From assembly GCA_946811695.1 (NCBI GenBank), contig OX328125.1:104132176-104196175 (forward strand): a stretch of DNA of 64,000 nucleotides. The letters are read 5' to 3'. Both the position numbers and the translations under genes were made by a program. Positions 22,263 to 33,110 of this stretch are shown in pieces (positions within the stretch are counted from its first letter, which is position 1; each line of letters begins with the position of its first letter). The stretch is from Gonocerus acuteangulatus. Lineage: Eukaryota; Arthropoda; Insecta; Hemiptera; Coreidae. Under the pieces are notes generated by a model. The model worked only from the letters and a program-made list of their open reading frames with translations. It searched no databases and was not told the origin of the DNA.

Positions 22263-23540
22263 TTTGTTTGGGGGGGGGTGATTTGACTGTTTTAGTCATT
22301 ATAGTCCCTATAAATGAAACTGTTTTTATTCCTGGCCTCTGAACAAAATATTAATAACTTCATGGCACTAAAGAATAAAGCCTTGGGGGTTATAAAACTC
22401 ACTAAGTTCTTCCTGGATTTGAGAGAGAACTTGGTAATAAAAAGATGTTTATGAAAACATCAAAACTGGCAACTCGGACCTACAAATAATTCACAAAACT
22501 TTATACATGAAAAATCTAGTGCCAGAAGGAAAATGAACACTAAATAATGATATTTTGCTATTTGTGAAGATTATCCCTTAGCAAATGCAAGTTCCTTATT
22601 ATCGGCACCTATCCAGCCCATTTCTTATCAAGATTGTAAATCCATTTAACTCAACACTATAAATAGAAGTTGTCTCCTGACAAATTGAAGATAAAAGAGT
22701 TAACTATTTAGCAATATGTGCAAACAAATTTAATAATAACACTTTGTCTTCATAAGTTGGCTGTTATCCAACTTTTTATTTATATATACTTTATATGGTA
22801 TTCTTTATACTATGGTGGAATTCGTGAGAAAAAAAATTGTCTTTAATACAATAAAAAAAATAAATAAATAAATGGTAGGTGTCATACATTTCCTCTTCAA
22901 AAATCGATTGAAATAAAAAAGAAATTAGCATAAAATATGTTTAAGAATGACGGAAAAGTACGTGTTTCTGCGACATTCCAAGTTACAATATTTGACAACT
23001 TAATTTATCAACGTAAGGAGTTTGATGTAAAAACGGACTCATTTTAGTCAGCATAATAGGTTTCTTTGCACGAAATCTGCATGAATTAAATAAATAAAAA
23101 AAAAAAAAAAACAACAGAGAAAAATGTGTTGACATACTTACACAGTACTATAAAAAAAAATGACTATTTTGCTTCTTTTGTCACGCAAACTCCATTAAAC
23201 GTTTTCACACATACGATAAATATTTCATGTTTGTTTGGGTGATTTAAAAAAAAAAACGTTCCTGACAAAAAAAAAACAAATAATAATAATAATTACTGCA
23301 TTTTCAAATATTTATTTTTTTTTAAAACAATAAGTTATCCTGATTGGTATTTGAGGGCTGATACTTCTGAGGTCTCTGTGTGGTATCGGAAAATAAATCA
23401 TGTATTGTCTTTTTTTTATTATACCTTTTTTCCCCAAAAAAGGAAAATTCTGAGGTCAAGTCTAATAGAAACATCAATGATGATGGTATGATCAATTCCT
23501 CAGACCTAAATGTGTCTTTATTTACATCATCATTTACATA

Positions 23541-23572
23541 TAACGTTTCGGCCTTCAGGCCATTTTTAAATT
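23541..23572 (-). ncRNA. decayed hammerhead-like motif
   Basis: Minus strand ends GGCC-TGAA-GGCC, GAAACGTTATATG. Stem II and the GAAACGTT box persist, but the CTGANGA box is gone. Confidence 0.25.
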
Positions 23573-23654
23573 CTTAGTTTACCTTAATATTAGCAGCCTC
23601 TTTAATAAACCTTTTAAATGTAGGCCTTGTCATCCTGGATTTATTCTCATAACG

Positions 23655-23656
<2 letters not shown>

Positions 23657-23688
<32 letters not shown>

Positions 23689-23702
23689 TCTCTCTCTGTC
23701 TC
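23657..23702. repeat. (CT)n/(CA)n microsatellite
   Basis: TCTCTC run, ACACAC run, then TCTCTC. The minus ORF rich in Arg/Glu here is carried by the repeat. Confidence 0.9.
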
Positions 23703-24119
23703 TAATAATAGCCAGGTAACTATAAAAGAAAGATAACGATTCGGGTATATTTTTCCTCCCAACAGTTTGCACAATTTACATTGATTTTACAGAGAGACCA
23801 TTAACCGCCAATTAATGTTATTTAAGTATTGAGAAGCATACATTAATAACAATAATTATTCGTGTCACATAAAAGTTTCCATTTTCTGTAGGATCCTTTC
23901 ATTTAGCATAGATCAGTTTTAAATTTATAGCTAATTTTTTTTTTAATATTGTTTGTTTATTTGTAATATACTGTATTAATCGTATAATTGTATTTATTAG
24001 TAATGTAGTGTAAATATTATATTCATATATCTTTACATATGTTACTATTAATATAGCTGTATAATTGTATAATAAGAAGTATATTTGGGACGTTGTTGAA
24101 GTGTACTCGTGGACAGGAA

Positions 24120-24889
24120 CTGCGCCGGAGGACTACACTTGGACTCCCGACTTACCTGGAAACATCACTTAAAACTTAAAAGATAAGAACTTAACAGACG
24201 ATTTGGACAACTCTATAGACTGTTGAACCGCAAATCACATTTAAGTACTGAAAACAAACTGATCATTTACATATCACTACTGCAACCCATTAGGACATAC
24301 GGTTCAGAACTATGGGGAACTGCGAAAACATCGAACATCAGACGCATTCAAACATTCCAATCCAAGGTCCTAAGAACAATAGTCGATGCTCCTTTTTACG
24401 TTTCCTACCTCAACCTCCATAAAGACCTCAATATCCCACTCGTTAATGATGTTGTATTATCCAGATTCCAACGTTTCCATCCTAAACTTTCCACTCATCA
24501 AAATCCTGGAGTCCTCTCCCTATCAAGTACCACCCACCCACTCTCTCCACCGAGGCGACTCAAAAGACATTGGCCTAGAGATCTCCTGCAGTGACCAAGT
24601 GAAGTGTTAGCAATGGCTTTCTCTTTGTTCAAGTGCGACAATTTTCTGTGGCTCACCGATCTCTCTTCGACTCCAGCCACTGGTCGGAGCAGAAGGGAGC
24701 TTGTGTAGGCTCCTCTCACCGTCATCTGAGCGTCTTTCTGGCGTTAATCGAGGATGAAGTTGGGAGGCCTTGAGCACAGAACCTTCATATTGTATCATTC
24801 ATCATATTACCAGATTTATTTATATACGGGATGTAATAATCAATAAAGAAATATATATATTATCAAAAAAAAAAAAGAAAAAAAATTAA
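24120..24889 (+). mobile_element. Jockey-like LINE, 5'-truncated 3' end with poly(A)
   Basis: GLHLDSRLTWKHHLKT (frame broken after it), then RRFGQLYRLLNRKS, SLLQPIRTYGSELWGTA, RRIQTFQSKVLRTIVDAP, and NLHKDLNIPLVNDVV match the thumb-side end of Jockey-clade reverse transcriptases. The frame ends RRLKRHWPRDLLQ at 24594. A 3' UTR of about 270 bp follows with AATAAA (24842-24847) and an A-rich tail from 24865. The catalytic RT motifs are absent (5' truncation) and there is at least one stop near 24170. It differs from the RNase-H-bearing LINE relics elsewhere in the window. Confidence 0.85.
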
Positions 24890-25330
24890 GTATATTTATT
24901 AATTTTATCGCTTCGGTTGCGGATGCTCATAACTAAAATAAAAATAAATGAAGTACTGAAACTCGAGAAGAATCTCTAAGAAAATTCATAAATACATAAT
25001 ATATTGAAGAATCGCTGGTAGAACCGAGTAAAACGAACGACGGAAGAAATAAAGCCGGCCCTGTGTCAGCATGAAAAAATAATGCTTTGGCTAGTAAGGT
25101 ATTCATGAACCAAGGGAGAGAGACCTCTCCAGAAGATATGTTTTATCAAGGTAGGGTATCTCTCTAAACCCACGGCCACAATAGATCAGCTCCGAGCTCT
25201 TCAATAGAATATATCACAATATCTCCTTCAAATTGGAATCTATACATTTTACATTCTTTCCGATATGGTTCCTCCCAATAAGAGGGATAAATGTAATATT
25301 TTCAGAGAAAAAAAAACCTCAGGGTTTCTT

Positions 25331-25384
<54 letters not shown>

Positions 25385-25520
25385 TTTAATAGAAGAATAG
25401 ATTTTCGCTTTGATTTTAACTTAAAATTATCATTATGGAAAATAATTTGGGGGGGGGGGCTGGGAGCACCTAGGCATTTGGGGGGTAGGAAAATATTCAA
25501 ATACAAGTATACAAGCCAAA
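24890..25520. other. no gene seen; (TA)n at 25333-25380
   Basis: AT-rich sequence with a TA tract and a G10 run near 25449. ORFs on both strands are TA shadows. Confidence 0.4.
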
Positions 25521-26590
25521 AGTCCGTCACGCAGGGGCTGCATAACTAAGCACTTTCCTCAGAATTTGGGTAGTGTAGACTGCTTTCCAGAACAATTTGC
25601 TTAAAATATCCTACATAAATAAAATAAAAACGTGAATAGTTCTCATTTTGTAATGAGTAACTGATCATGTATTAATTTGCATCCAGAGTTATGTTTACAC
25701 ATGGTACCTACTACACTACGTAATAAATACAAAAATCCTCATATTATCGTATTTTGATCTAACGCAGGAACAGGATCCAGTCACTCTAGTGGTAGAAAGC
25801 GCTCCTTGCGGCGGCTTTGTGAACCTACGTCTGCCGGCTTTTCTATTCAAATATATTACAAATTAAACCCCCGCTTTCCGATTGACCGATTCAGCTCATT
25901 TTTACAACACTTCTTTCTCATGAGTTACCCACGACGTATACAGCGTTTCGTTACAATACAGCAGAAATTACGACCGGTATGAGTATATTAGGAATTTGGG
26001 TCCGGAGTAAACCCCCCCTTCTAATGAACCGATTTAGTTTCTTTTTACAACACATATTTACCTGTAGATTACCACTACAAATACCGAGTTTCGTCGAAAT
26101 ATACCAAAAATCACGGCTGGTAGTGGCGAATTGGTATTGTGGGTCCGGAGTAACCCCCCCCCCCCCCCCTCCTAATGAACCGATTTCGTTTATTTTTACA
26201 ACACATATTTACCTGTGGATTAGCACTACGAATACCGAGTTTCGTCGAAATATACCAAAAATCACGGCTGGTAGTGGCGAATTGGTATTGTGGGTCCGGA
26301 GTAAACCCCCCCTTCTAATCAACCGATTTAGTTCATTTTTATATCTCACTTTTCTCTTTATATTACCACTACGAATACCAAGTTTCGTTGTAATATAAAA
26401 AATATTACGGCTGACATAGTCAAATAAGTGTTTTGGGTTCGGGGTAAACCCCCCCTTCCGGTGGACCGACTTTGGTAGTTAACGAACTCGTTCAATCGTT
26501 TGCTAATTGAATGCTATATACCAAGTTTCGTGACGAAAAAATAAAAACTCTGGCCGCTATCGTGTTAACAGACACATATATATATATATA

Positions 26591-26647
<57 letters not shown>

Positions 26648-26770
26648 TTTAACGGGGGTCATTTTCGGTGTCTACTCGGTAGGATCGATATAGATTTGAA
26701 GAAATTTTTCAAAAATTCCGTCATGAGTCCAACCTCAATAGCTACTTTCCTTCGGAGGAAAGTGCTAAAA
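25521..26770 (+). mobile_element. family C Helentron-like element, copy 1
   Basis: Begins AGTCCGTCACGCAGG, with AGCACTTTCCTC inside the 5' end. It ends with hairpin CTTTCC-TTCGGA-GGAAAG followed by TGCTAAAA, so AGCACTTTCCTC and GAGGAAAGTGCT are complementary subterminal repeats. The interior contains about 145-bp subrepeats beginning GGGTCCGGAGTAAACCCCCC and ending in a (TA)n tract (26573-26643), followed by AAATTTTAACGGGGGTCATT. The arrangement matches Helentron-associated elements. The Pro/Leu/Phe ORF at 25979-26398 is produced by the subrepeats. It abuts a mariner fragment. Confidence 0.75.
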
Positions 26771-27095
26771 CTACCCGACTTGGATGGAATCGAGCTTCTC
26801 CCTCCCCCGGCATATAGTCCAGACCTAGCACCATCAGACTACCACCTGTTCAGATCATTGGCTCATTTCCTTTTTGGAAAAACATTCAATAACTCGAATG
26901 CAATTGAAAATGGCGTTCGTGAGTTCTTCGATTCTAAACCCAAAGAGTGGTACCATCAAGGATTTCAACAGCTGGCTTCCAGAAGGCCACAAACCATAGA
27001 ACACAATGGTATATATTTTGATTATTAAAAAACTTGTAAGTAGAAGAAAAATAATATTTGATTTTTACCTATAAAGCGGTCCTTTTTTTCGACTC
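26771..27095 (+). pseudogene. mariner transposase C-terminal fragment
   Basis: The frame reads LPPPAYSPDLAPSDYHLFRS, then HFLFGKTF, EFFDSKPKEWYHQGFQQL and ends HNGIYFDY at 27028. YSPDLAPSDYHLFRS is the diagnostic mariner segment and includes the third catalytic Asp. The DNA-binding domain and first two Asp residues are missing. The fragment begins exactly where the family C 3' end (GTGCTAAAA) stops. Two stop-free joined frames (26696-27028) give a chimeric ORF of no demonstrated function. Confidence 0.8.
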
Positions 27096-27616
27096 ACCTC
27101 ATTATTTCTGAGACAATTATATACATTACTTTTTTTTGGAAGTATGGTTGATCATTATTGAAATAGCAATGATTTTTTTCTGTTTCATGTGCTGTATTGT
27201 TTTTATAAACCAGTAAATGTTTCGTATATTCATTTACCATGTTCCATTTCACATCAACAGAGGCCCGTACAACAGTCTGTGTAGTGCGCTTGCCCATAGA
27301 AAAAGCACGACTCGCTGGAAGTGCCTCATCATGGAGCTTTCCGTTTTACTACCTCGTGACATTTGGAAATCTTAGAATAGAAAAAAACAAACTATTATTC
27401 TGTTTATATTTCGTCAACAATGTCTCAACTACTAGGAGAAAAGCGATATTTTGGCGATACAGCAGTAACAGCAACCCGACATACCCAACTTACAAAGAAG
27501 CGGAAATTACTAAATTCGCTTGCTTTCTCATCAATAAAAATACATTATAAGGCGTCTGGTATGTTACAAGCTGAAAAGCGATGAGCGACAAAACGAGAGA
27601 GCGTTGAGCAGCTGAG
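27096..27616. other. no gene seen
   Basis: AT-rich sequence with an unrecognised less AT-rich patch at 27250-27350. Confidence 0.35.
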
Positions 27617-27763
27617 CGACGCACAGTGGTCAAAAACCGCCCAAAAGCGCTCAAAACTCTATAACATTTGATATTGTTGATTTAGAAACCTCAAATTACA
27701 ATATTTCAACTAGGACACGATTTTTCACTCGGATCACTTCAGACATTTTTTGCAGTCAACACA

Positions 27764-27822
27764 ATAGAGATAACGCGCAGTTTACATAGAGATAACGCGC
27801 AGTTTACATAGAGATAACGCGC
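27764..27822. repeat. 22-bp tandem repeat, about 2.6 copies
   Basis: ATAGAGATAACGCGCAGTTT plus AC repeated, inside the Transib-like element. Confidence 0.85.
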
Positions 27823-28163
27823 GTCTGTCTTACCGAGTTCGTTCACCTCTAGCACCGAAGTAGGCAGACTTATGCAGCTAATTTCAGTCTGGGGTCTTTC
27901 TATACATGCCCACGGAATATTTAAGCCCAAAATTGGAGAGACGCAAAAGCTATATGACAAAACGAAATTTGATACGTGTAAATTTTTTTTTTTTACTTTT
28001 TCAGTATCCCCGTCTATGAAGGCGATTCGAAAAATACAAAAATATTTTTTTGCCCTTCGAACATCCCATTAAAACAAAAGAAATATGCGTCATCCTTATC
28101 GGTCTGAAAAAGTTAAGTTAAAGGAACGATTTTGGTACATGAGGATTTGGGAAATTTTCTTCG

Positions 28164-29475
28164 TTTCTAGTCAGGGTTGGGCAAACGTTAGCGGTCGCTA
28201 ATATCTAATACCTTCTCGCTAATTTTGCGGTACTGATAAGAGCCTGCGCTAACGATTAGCACATAGCGACGACAGTGCTAATCGCTAATTTACTTATGAA
28301 ATGTTTAAATATAGTGATAGCTAATACCTTTAGCTATAGTACAACATTTTGTCATCTCAACGTTCACTTCCGGTCTGCTCTGAGCCGGGGGCATGCACCG
28401 CATATAACTTTAGGTAAAACTGAAGTTTAGTGTCCTCCAAACCAATTTCTTTCAAATTTTGTACAATAATGTATTTTGATGCACTAAACACAAATCCGTT
28501 AAAAAAAAAGTTCGCATACTTAAACTTAGGTAAAATTCCAGTTTAGCGTCCTCAAAATCGATTTCTCTCAAATTTAGTATAATAACGTATTTTGATGCAC
28601 TAAACACGAATCCGTTAAAAAAAAAGTTCGCATTCAACTAGGAAAGAAGTTATTAAGCACTAAAGTTCGCTGTTATTGGGGTTATGAGAGCTAATGTAAA
28701 CAACTAAATTTGTCAACATGCGCATGCGCGCTTATGGGAAAGTTCGTAATAAAGAAGTTTAATTGAAATTTACCTTCAATTATTTAAATTCAACAGCAGT
28801 TATTTATTCACAACCATTTTTTAAAATAATAAAACACTCTTCACATTTCTTGTTTCGTTCATGAAAAGTATTATATAACAGAAATCCCTAAATTAGTTAA
28901 TGCCTTTATAATTATTAGTTCGTTCTAATTCGCGCCTGCTGAAATTTAATTGTCGAATTCGTGTTTAGTGCATCAAAATACGTTATTAAGTAAAGATCTT
29001 TACTTATCACCTCGACGGCTAACTATCTAATAATCATCATGAAAATACGTTATTGTACAAAATTTGAAAGAAATCGGTTTGGAGGACACTTAACTGCAGT
29101 TTTACCTAACTTTAAGTATGCGAACTTTTTTTTTTAACGGATTCGTATTTAGTGCATCAAAATAAGTTATTGTACAAAATTTGAAAGAAATCGGTTTGGA
29201 GGACGCTAAACATCAGTTTTACCTAAAGTTATATGCGGTGCATGCCCCCGGCTCAGAGCAGACCGGAAGTTTACTTTGAGATGACAAAATGTTGTAACTA
29301 TAGCTAAAGGTATTAGCTATCACGATATTTAAACATTTCATGAATAAATTAGCGATTAGCGCACTGCGGTCGCTATGCGCTAATCGTTAGCGCAGGCTCT
29401 TATCAGTACCGCTAAATTAGCGAGAAGGTATTAGATATTAGCGACCGCTAACGTTTGCCCAACCCTGTTTCTAGT
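28164..29475. mobile_element. hAT-like non-autonomous element with 8-bp target duplication
   Basis: Starts CAGGGTTGGGCAAACGTTAG at 28172 and ends with the complement at 29467. Both sides carry TTTCTAGT (28164-28171 and 29468-29475). CAGGGTTGGGCAA termini and 8-bp duplications are characteristic of hAT transposons. The element is 1296 bp with very long inverted termini: homology between arms runs for several hundred bp, through TTCACTTCCGGTCTGCTC and GGCATGCACCGCATATAAC to AACGGATTCGT. No transposase ORF. It is inserted in the Transib-like element and is therefore younger than it. Confidence 0.9.
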
Positions 29476-29641
29476 TCTTCAATCATTAACCACCGTCCTG
29501 CAATCAACGGTGCGGGCCTAAAACTCAAGAAATGGCACTCTCACGAGGTATTTAGCATATATTTAAGGCGAATGGGTTCGGAGAAAATACTTCAAAAAAT
29601 CATGTTTTGAGCGCTTTTTGATTATTTTTGGCCACTGTGCG

Positions 29642-29677
29642 ACGCCGGTTATTATATGATTATATAATAACCGGCGT
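29642..29677. repeat. 16-bp perfect inverted repeat with 4-nt loop
   Basis: ACGCCGGTTATTATAT and its complement flank GATT. It directly overlaps the right-hand CGACG duplication of the Transib-like element. Confidence 0.85.
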
Positions 29678-29828
29678 ACGACAGAACAGCCATGGAGAGA
29701 ACATGGACAGCTGACCGAGCGGTGACCCTGTACTTTTTTTTATTATTTATTTTTGAGCATCCCGCATCGAAAGCGATTAGCCCAAATACAAAAATCAAAT
29801 GAAAATACATATTCATCAATTATAATTG
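29678..29828. other. no gene seen
   Basis: Short unrecognised sequence. Confidence 0.3.
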
Positions 29829-29935
29829 CCACCTGTGGCAGAAATCCTTCTAATCTCAGGGCCCGTTGAGAAGGTTACTTGCCGCACCATGGATGTCGGC
29901 GCTAATGCCCAATTGTCGGTGAAGCGTATAGAAAA
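29829..29935 (+). repeat. SINE family 2, 3' part, diverged
   Basis: GTGGCAGAAATCCTTCTAAT and GCCGCACCATGGATGTCGGC match the body of the tRNA-headed element at 39148-39290 (TCCGGCAGAAATTTTCTCAT ... CTGCACCCTGGGTGTCGGC). The head is not recognisable here. Confidence 0.55.
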
Positions 29936-30823
29936 AGAGGGTCTATGGGTCTATTACTCATTACAATGGGTTCATGAACTATTGTTGGTTCTTATCTTAA
30001 GAGGAAACGCATTAATATCACGATTTTCATTAATAATGACAAGAAAATCATGATAGGAATGTGTCAATTATATAGTACGAAAAATAAAAATATTATATAT
30101 GTAATTGAACTGGAATTAAAATATTATCTATTCTTATAAAATTGAATGAATGAATGAATTAGCCTTTTATTTCATCAACAAATATTTACAATTATTTACT
30201 GTTATTAAAATAATTTTACAAATTGAACAATTAAGTAATAAAATAATAGGAAATAAAACCATTGGATAAGGAAGGCAATGGTTTTATTTCCTTATCAAAT
30301 TATAAAAACATTATTAATGAACAAAATAGTCAATGTAGAGGAGGATACATAAATAAAAATTATTCTTCATCCGCCAATGTTCTTTTACATTAAAAAAAAT
30401 ACAAATTTTTTATAGCTACTAGAGGTTGTCAGAAATACTGTCAAGAGTATATATTGAAAAATATAAGTGAAAAATAACCCGAAAGGATATCTTTATTAAA
30501 TTGAACATTTTTCATCTTTATGAAAGGCTGCTAAAAAAGGTCCCCTAAGTAAGTGGGCTGCTATTATGAGGCCCCCACTGCCATACATAAAGGCGGATTT
30601 TGTTGAGGGAAAATAAAGATAAGCGTAGTATAAGATTGTAAGAAAGGGAGTATAAGAGGAGAAGAAAGCGGAGTATATACTGCCTCTTGGGAGTTGCTTC
30701 TAGAAATAAGGGTTCTTGACATGGCTATCCTCGCCACACTCTTCCTCTTCTTGTTTACTATACCACTTTAGTCTTCTCTTCTAGCGTTCTACCATTTCCC
30801 ACCTCAGCTTAAAACAGGGCCTG
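29936..30823. other. AT-rich stretch, no gene seen
   Basis: Nothing recognised. A short block near 30545-30610 is less AT-rich. Confidence 0.35.
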
Positions 30824-30954
30824 GATCTTTTAGCGGGGTTCCTCCATAGGGAGCAAACTCGCTTATAAGGTAGACCTCATGACACAATCCGGAAGTTCCG
30901 ACACGAAAATTTCATGTTTCAGATCGATAATACAAATCTGGTTCAAATTTGTGT

Positions 30955-31011
30955 GTATATATATATATATACATATATACATATATATATATATTATATA
31001 TATATATTATA

Positions 31012-31058
<47 letters not shown>
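30955..31058. repeat. (TA)n microsatellite, left of the insertion
   Basis: TA alternation with ATTA interruptions; it generates Tyr/Ile ORF shadows. Confidence 0.95.
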
Positions 31059-31060
<2 letters not shown>

Positions 31061-31203
31061 CTGCTTCCTTCGCCCTTCGTGATTACCTTAGTAACCACCA
31101 AGGACGCAGGAAGCAGCCTGATGAAGTCGGAGAGGAAACCGACGAAATATTGCGACATGGAGAGGAGCAACACCGCTGGAGAGAGAAGCCGTCTCACAAT
31201 CAA

Positions 31204-31206
<3 letters not shown>
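31059..31206 (+). mobile_element. hammerhead-bearing insertion within (TA)n
   Basis: A 148-bp non-TA island between two TA tracts. The first part is a hairpin: GGCTGCTTCCTTCG...CTT against AAGG...CGCAGGAAGCAGCC (31059-31119, two mismatches). It is followed by CTGATGA and the hammerhead-like core. The last part (CACCGCTGGAGAGAGAAGCC) matches the end of the 331-bp unit at 56920 and 57251 (CACCGCTGGAGAGAAATGCC). The two loci therefore carry related elements, both within TA tracts. Confidence 0.65.
31118..31151 (+). ncRNA. hammerhead-ribozyme-like motif
   Basis: CTGATGA (31118-31124), A, GTCGG-loop-CCGAC (stem II, five pairs), GAAA, TATT. Stem II differs in sequence from the 56845 copy (GATGG/CCATC) while keeping its pairing. 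The T after ATA would be the stem III base and the final T the cleavage-site base. Stem I could use the long hairpin with 31059-31070 or a weak GC/GC pair with the following bases. Confidence 0.5.
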
Positions 31207-31258
<52 letters not shown>

Positions 31259-31905
31259 GTTAGCGCTCAGAAATGGTTCGATTTTGAAGAAATTTGGTAC
31301 AAAAATCTTTCCTCCAGTTTGAAAGGTCAAGTTCGTTAACCAGCAGAATCCGTCCAACGGACCCAGCAAAAAAGAAAATCGGAATGCTTAGGTTTTCGAG
31401 TTCATATGCATGCTGGTACCCGTTTTATGGGTTCCTTAGCGTAGAAAAAAGAATGAAACTATTTTGATAGCGAAATATTGAACCACCTCCTTTCTAAAAC
31501 TATTTTTTTGTTTGGATATTCAGAAACCAATAATTCAGTTGAAAATTGTTCCAAACAATTGATATCCATCTGATCTAAGACGAATAAATTTTGGTTCCGT
31601 TTGGGATTAAGGAAGTAGTAGAAATTTGTTGTTTGAGATATTCGTATATTTTCTATAATAATTCAAAAATGGTTGGGAAACCGTGGCAAGTGGAAGGAGT
31701 CCATTCGAAAGCTTACTTAATTCCCTAAAAAAAAAAGGTTTCAGAAGTGCTTAAAACTTCAAAATTGTTTGTTTTCTCCTTTCTCAATGGGGTTTTGTCA
31801 CGGTTTACTTAACGTTTTAATTGCTTGTGTTTTTTTAATTGCATTTAACAGTAAAATTAGTATTTTAATAAAATATATTTTGAAAATGAGAAGCGAATTG
31901 CTTAT

Positions 31906-32690
31906 TGTTGGCGAACGATGAGAATCTGTGGGTAGTCATTTCCGCTTAGAATACTATCAATTTCCTGTTGTGGCGCCTTAAATCTTCCTCATCTTTTGGA
32001 TGTAATTTTATCTAGGCGCACGGTAGACTATGGAAAAACTCCAATATTTTAAGCAGATGGATTGCTGTGATATTGGTTACTCCTTTTTAATCAAAATTTT
32101 AATATCATATTCATAAAAACGTATAATTAAGTATTGTATACATAATACCCTCTAATTACTTAATGTATCTTGTATGGTGGCTGTATAAAATCATGATAAC
32201 AATATATTTACAAAATTGAAGATTTATATAAACAAAAATAAACAATAATCAAACAGTTGATTGTTGGCGAACGTTGAGAATCTGTGGGTAGTCATTTCCG
32301 CTTGGAATACTATCAATTTCCTGTTGTGGCGCCTTAAATCTTCCTCATCTTTTGGATGTAATTTTATCTAGGCGCTCGGTAGACTATGGAAAAACTCCAA
32401 TATTTTAAGCAGATGGATTGCTGTGATATTGGTTACTCCTTTTTAATCAAAATTTTAATATCATATTCATAAAAACGTATGTATCTTGTATGGTGCCTGT
32501 ATAAAATCATGATAACAATATATTTACAAAATTGAAGATTTATATAAACAAAAATAAACAATAATCAAACAGTTGATTGTTGGCGAACGTTGAGAATCTG
32601 TGGGTAGTCATTTCCGCTTAGAATACTATCAATTTCCTGTTTTGGCGCCTTAAATCTTCCTCATCTTTTGGATGTAATTTTATATTTTTC
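31906..32690. repeat. direct triplication of an internal segment, 356 + 315 + about 114 bp
   Basis: TTGTTGGCGAACG(A/T)TGAGAATC starts copies near 31906, 32262 and 32577. Copies 1 and 2 share the whole segment through ATCTAGGCGC(A/T)CGGTAGAC and CAAACAGTTGA; copy 2 lacks about 40 bp. Copy 3 runs into the normal family A 5' region. Confidence 0.9.
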
Positions 32691-32919
32691 ACGAAAGATG
32701 GAAACCTTTCAATAACTGCTTCTAATGTTTTGCTAATGACACTAGGGATGTGATCTGAACCGCGCTAAGATGGCGCAGTTCCTTCAAGTTGGATTTTTTT
32801 TTTTACGTTACAAAGATTCTCTACCAAATCTTTGTAGGGTACACACGTTTCTGAGGGACACACTTCTAGAAATAAGTGGTGAAATGACACCATTTATTTT
32901 ATTACACTGTTAACCTGCT

Positions 32920-33110
32920 TCCTCCCGATTTTTTTTGAGCGAATTTCGTCCCAAAAACCATGTTCTCGCAGAGGGATTCTGCTGGTTTACGAATTTGACC
33001 TTTCAAATGAGACGAAACATTTTAGTAATAAATTTCATTAAAGTTGGACCATTTTTGAGCATTTGGCAGAGCGAACAGACATATTATATTATATACATAT
33101 GTATATTAAA
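32920..33110 (+). mobile_element. family A internal fragment
   Basis: GGATTCTGCTGGTTTACGAA, TTGACCTTTCAAATGAGACG, ATTTCATTAAAGTTGGACC and GCAGAGCGAACAGACATATT are the complement of the block that follows the TA tract in the copies at 12546 and 31258. Confidence 0.6.

Larger units (their letters stand above)
22280..24115. other. AT-rich stretch, no gene seen
   Basis: Contains a G9 run near 22270, several A tracts, a (CT)n microsatellite and a decayed hammerhead-like motif listed separately. No supported ORF. Confidence 0.4.
27617..29644. mobile_element. Transib-like non-autonomous element with 5-bp target duplication, split by a hAT insertion
   Basis: Element ends are CACAGTGGTCAAAAAC at 27622 and, mirrored, TTTTTGGCCACTGTG ending 29639. 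Both are flanked by CGACG (27617-27621 and 29640-29644). Transib elements, the relatives of RAG1, have termini starting CACWRTG and make 5-bp GC-rich target duplications, so both features fit. After removing the nested hAT element and one copy of its duplication the element is about 714 bp. It contains AGCGCTCAAAA/TTTTGAGCGCT further in the termini. No transposase is encoded. Confidence 0.8.
30824..32800 (-). mobile_element. family A Helentron-like element, second long copy
   Basis: Minus strand starts near 32797 (CAACTTGAAGGAACTGC, GCGCGGTTC) and ends at 30824 with GGAGGAACCCCGCTAAAAG. The (TA)n tracts at 30955-31058 and 31207-31257 correspond to the tract of the 12300 copy, and TTCAAATTTGTGTGTATA on one side and GATTTTGAAGAAATTTGGTA on the other are shared. 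Two things distinguish it: the TA tract is split by a hammerhead-bearing insertion (31059-31206), and an internal segment is present in nearly three copies (31906-32690). No protein is encoded. Confidence 0.75.

Noticed and set aside
25979..26398. Pro/Leu/Phe ORFs in family C copies (also 40017, 41661, 41740, 41813, 49307, 49576)
   Set aside because: They are shadows of conserved non-coding subrepeats, occur in several frames and both strands, and differ by C-run length between copies.
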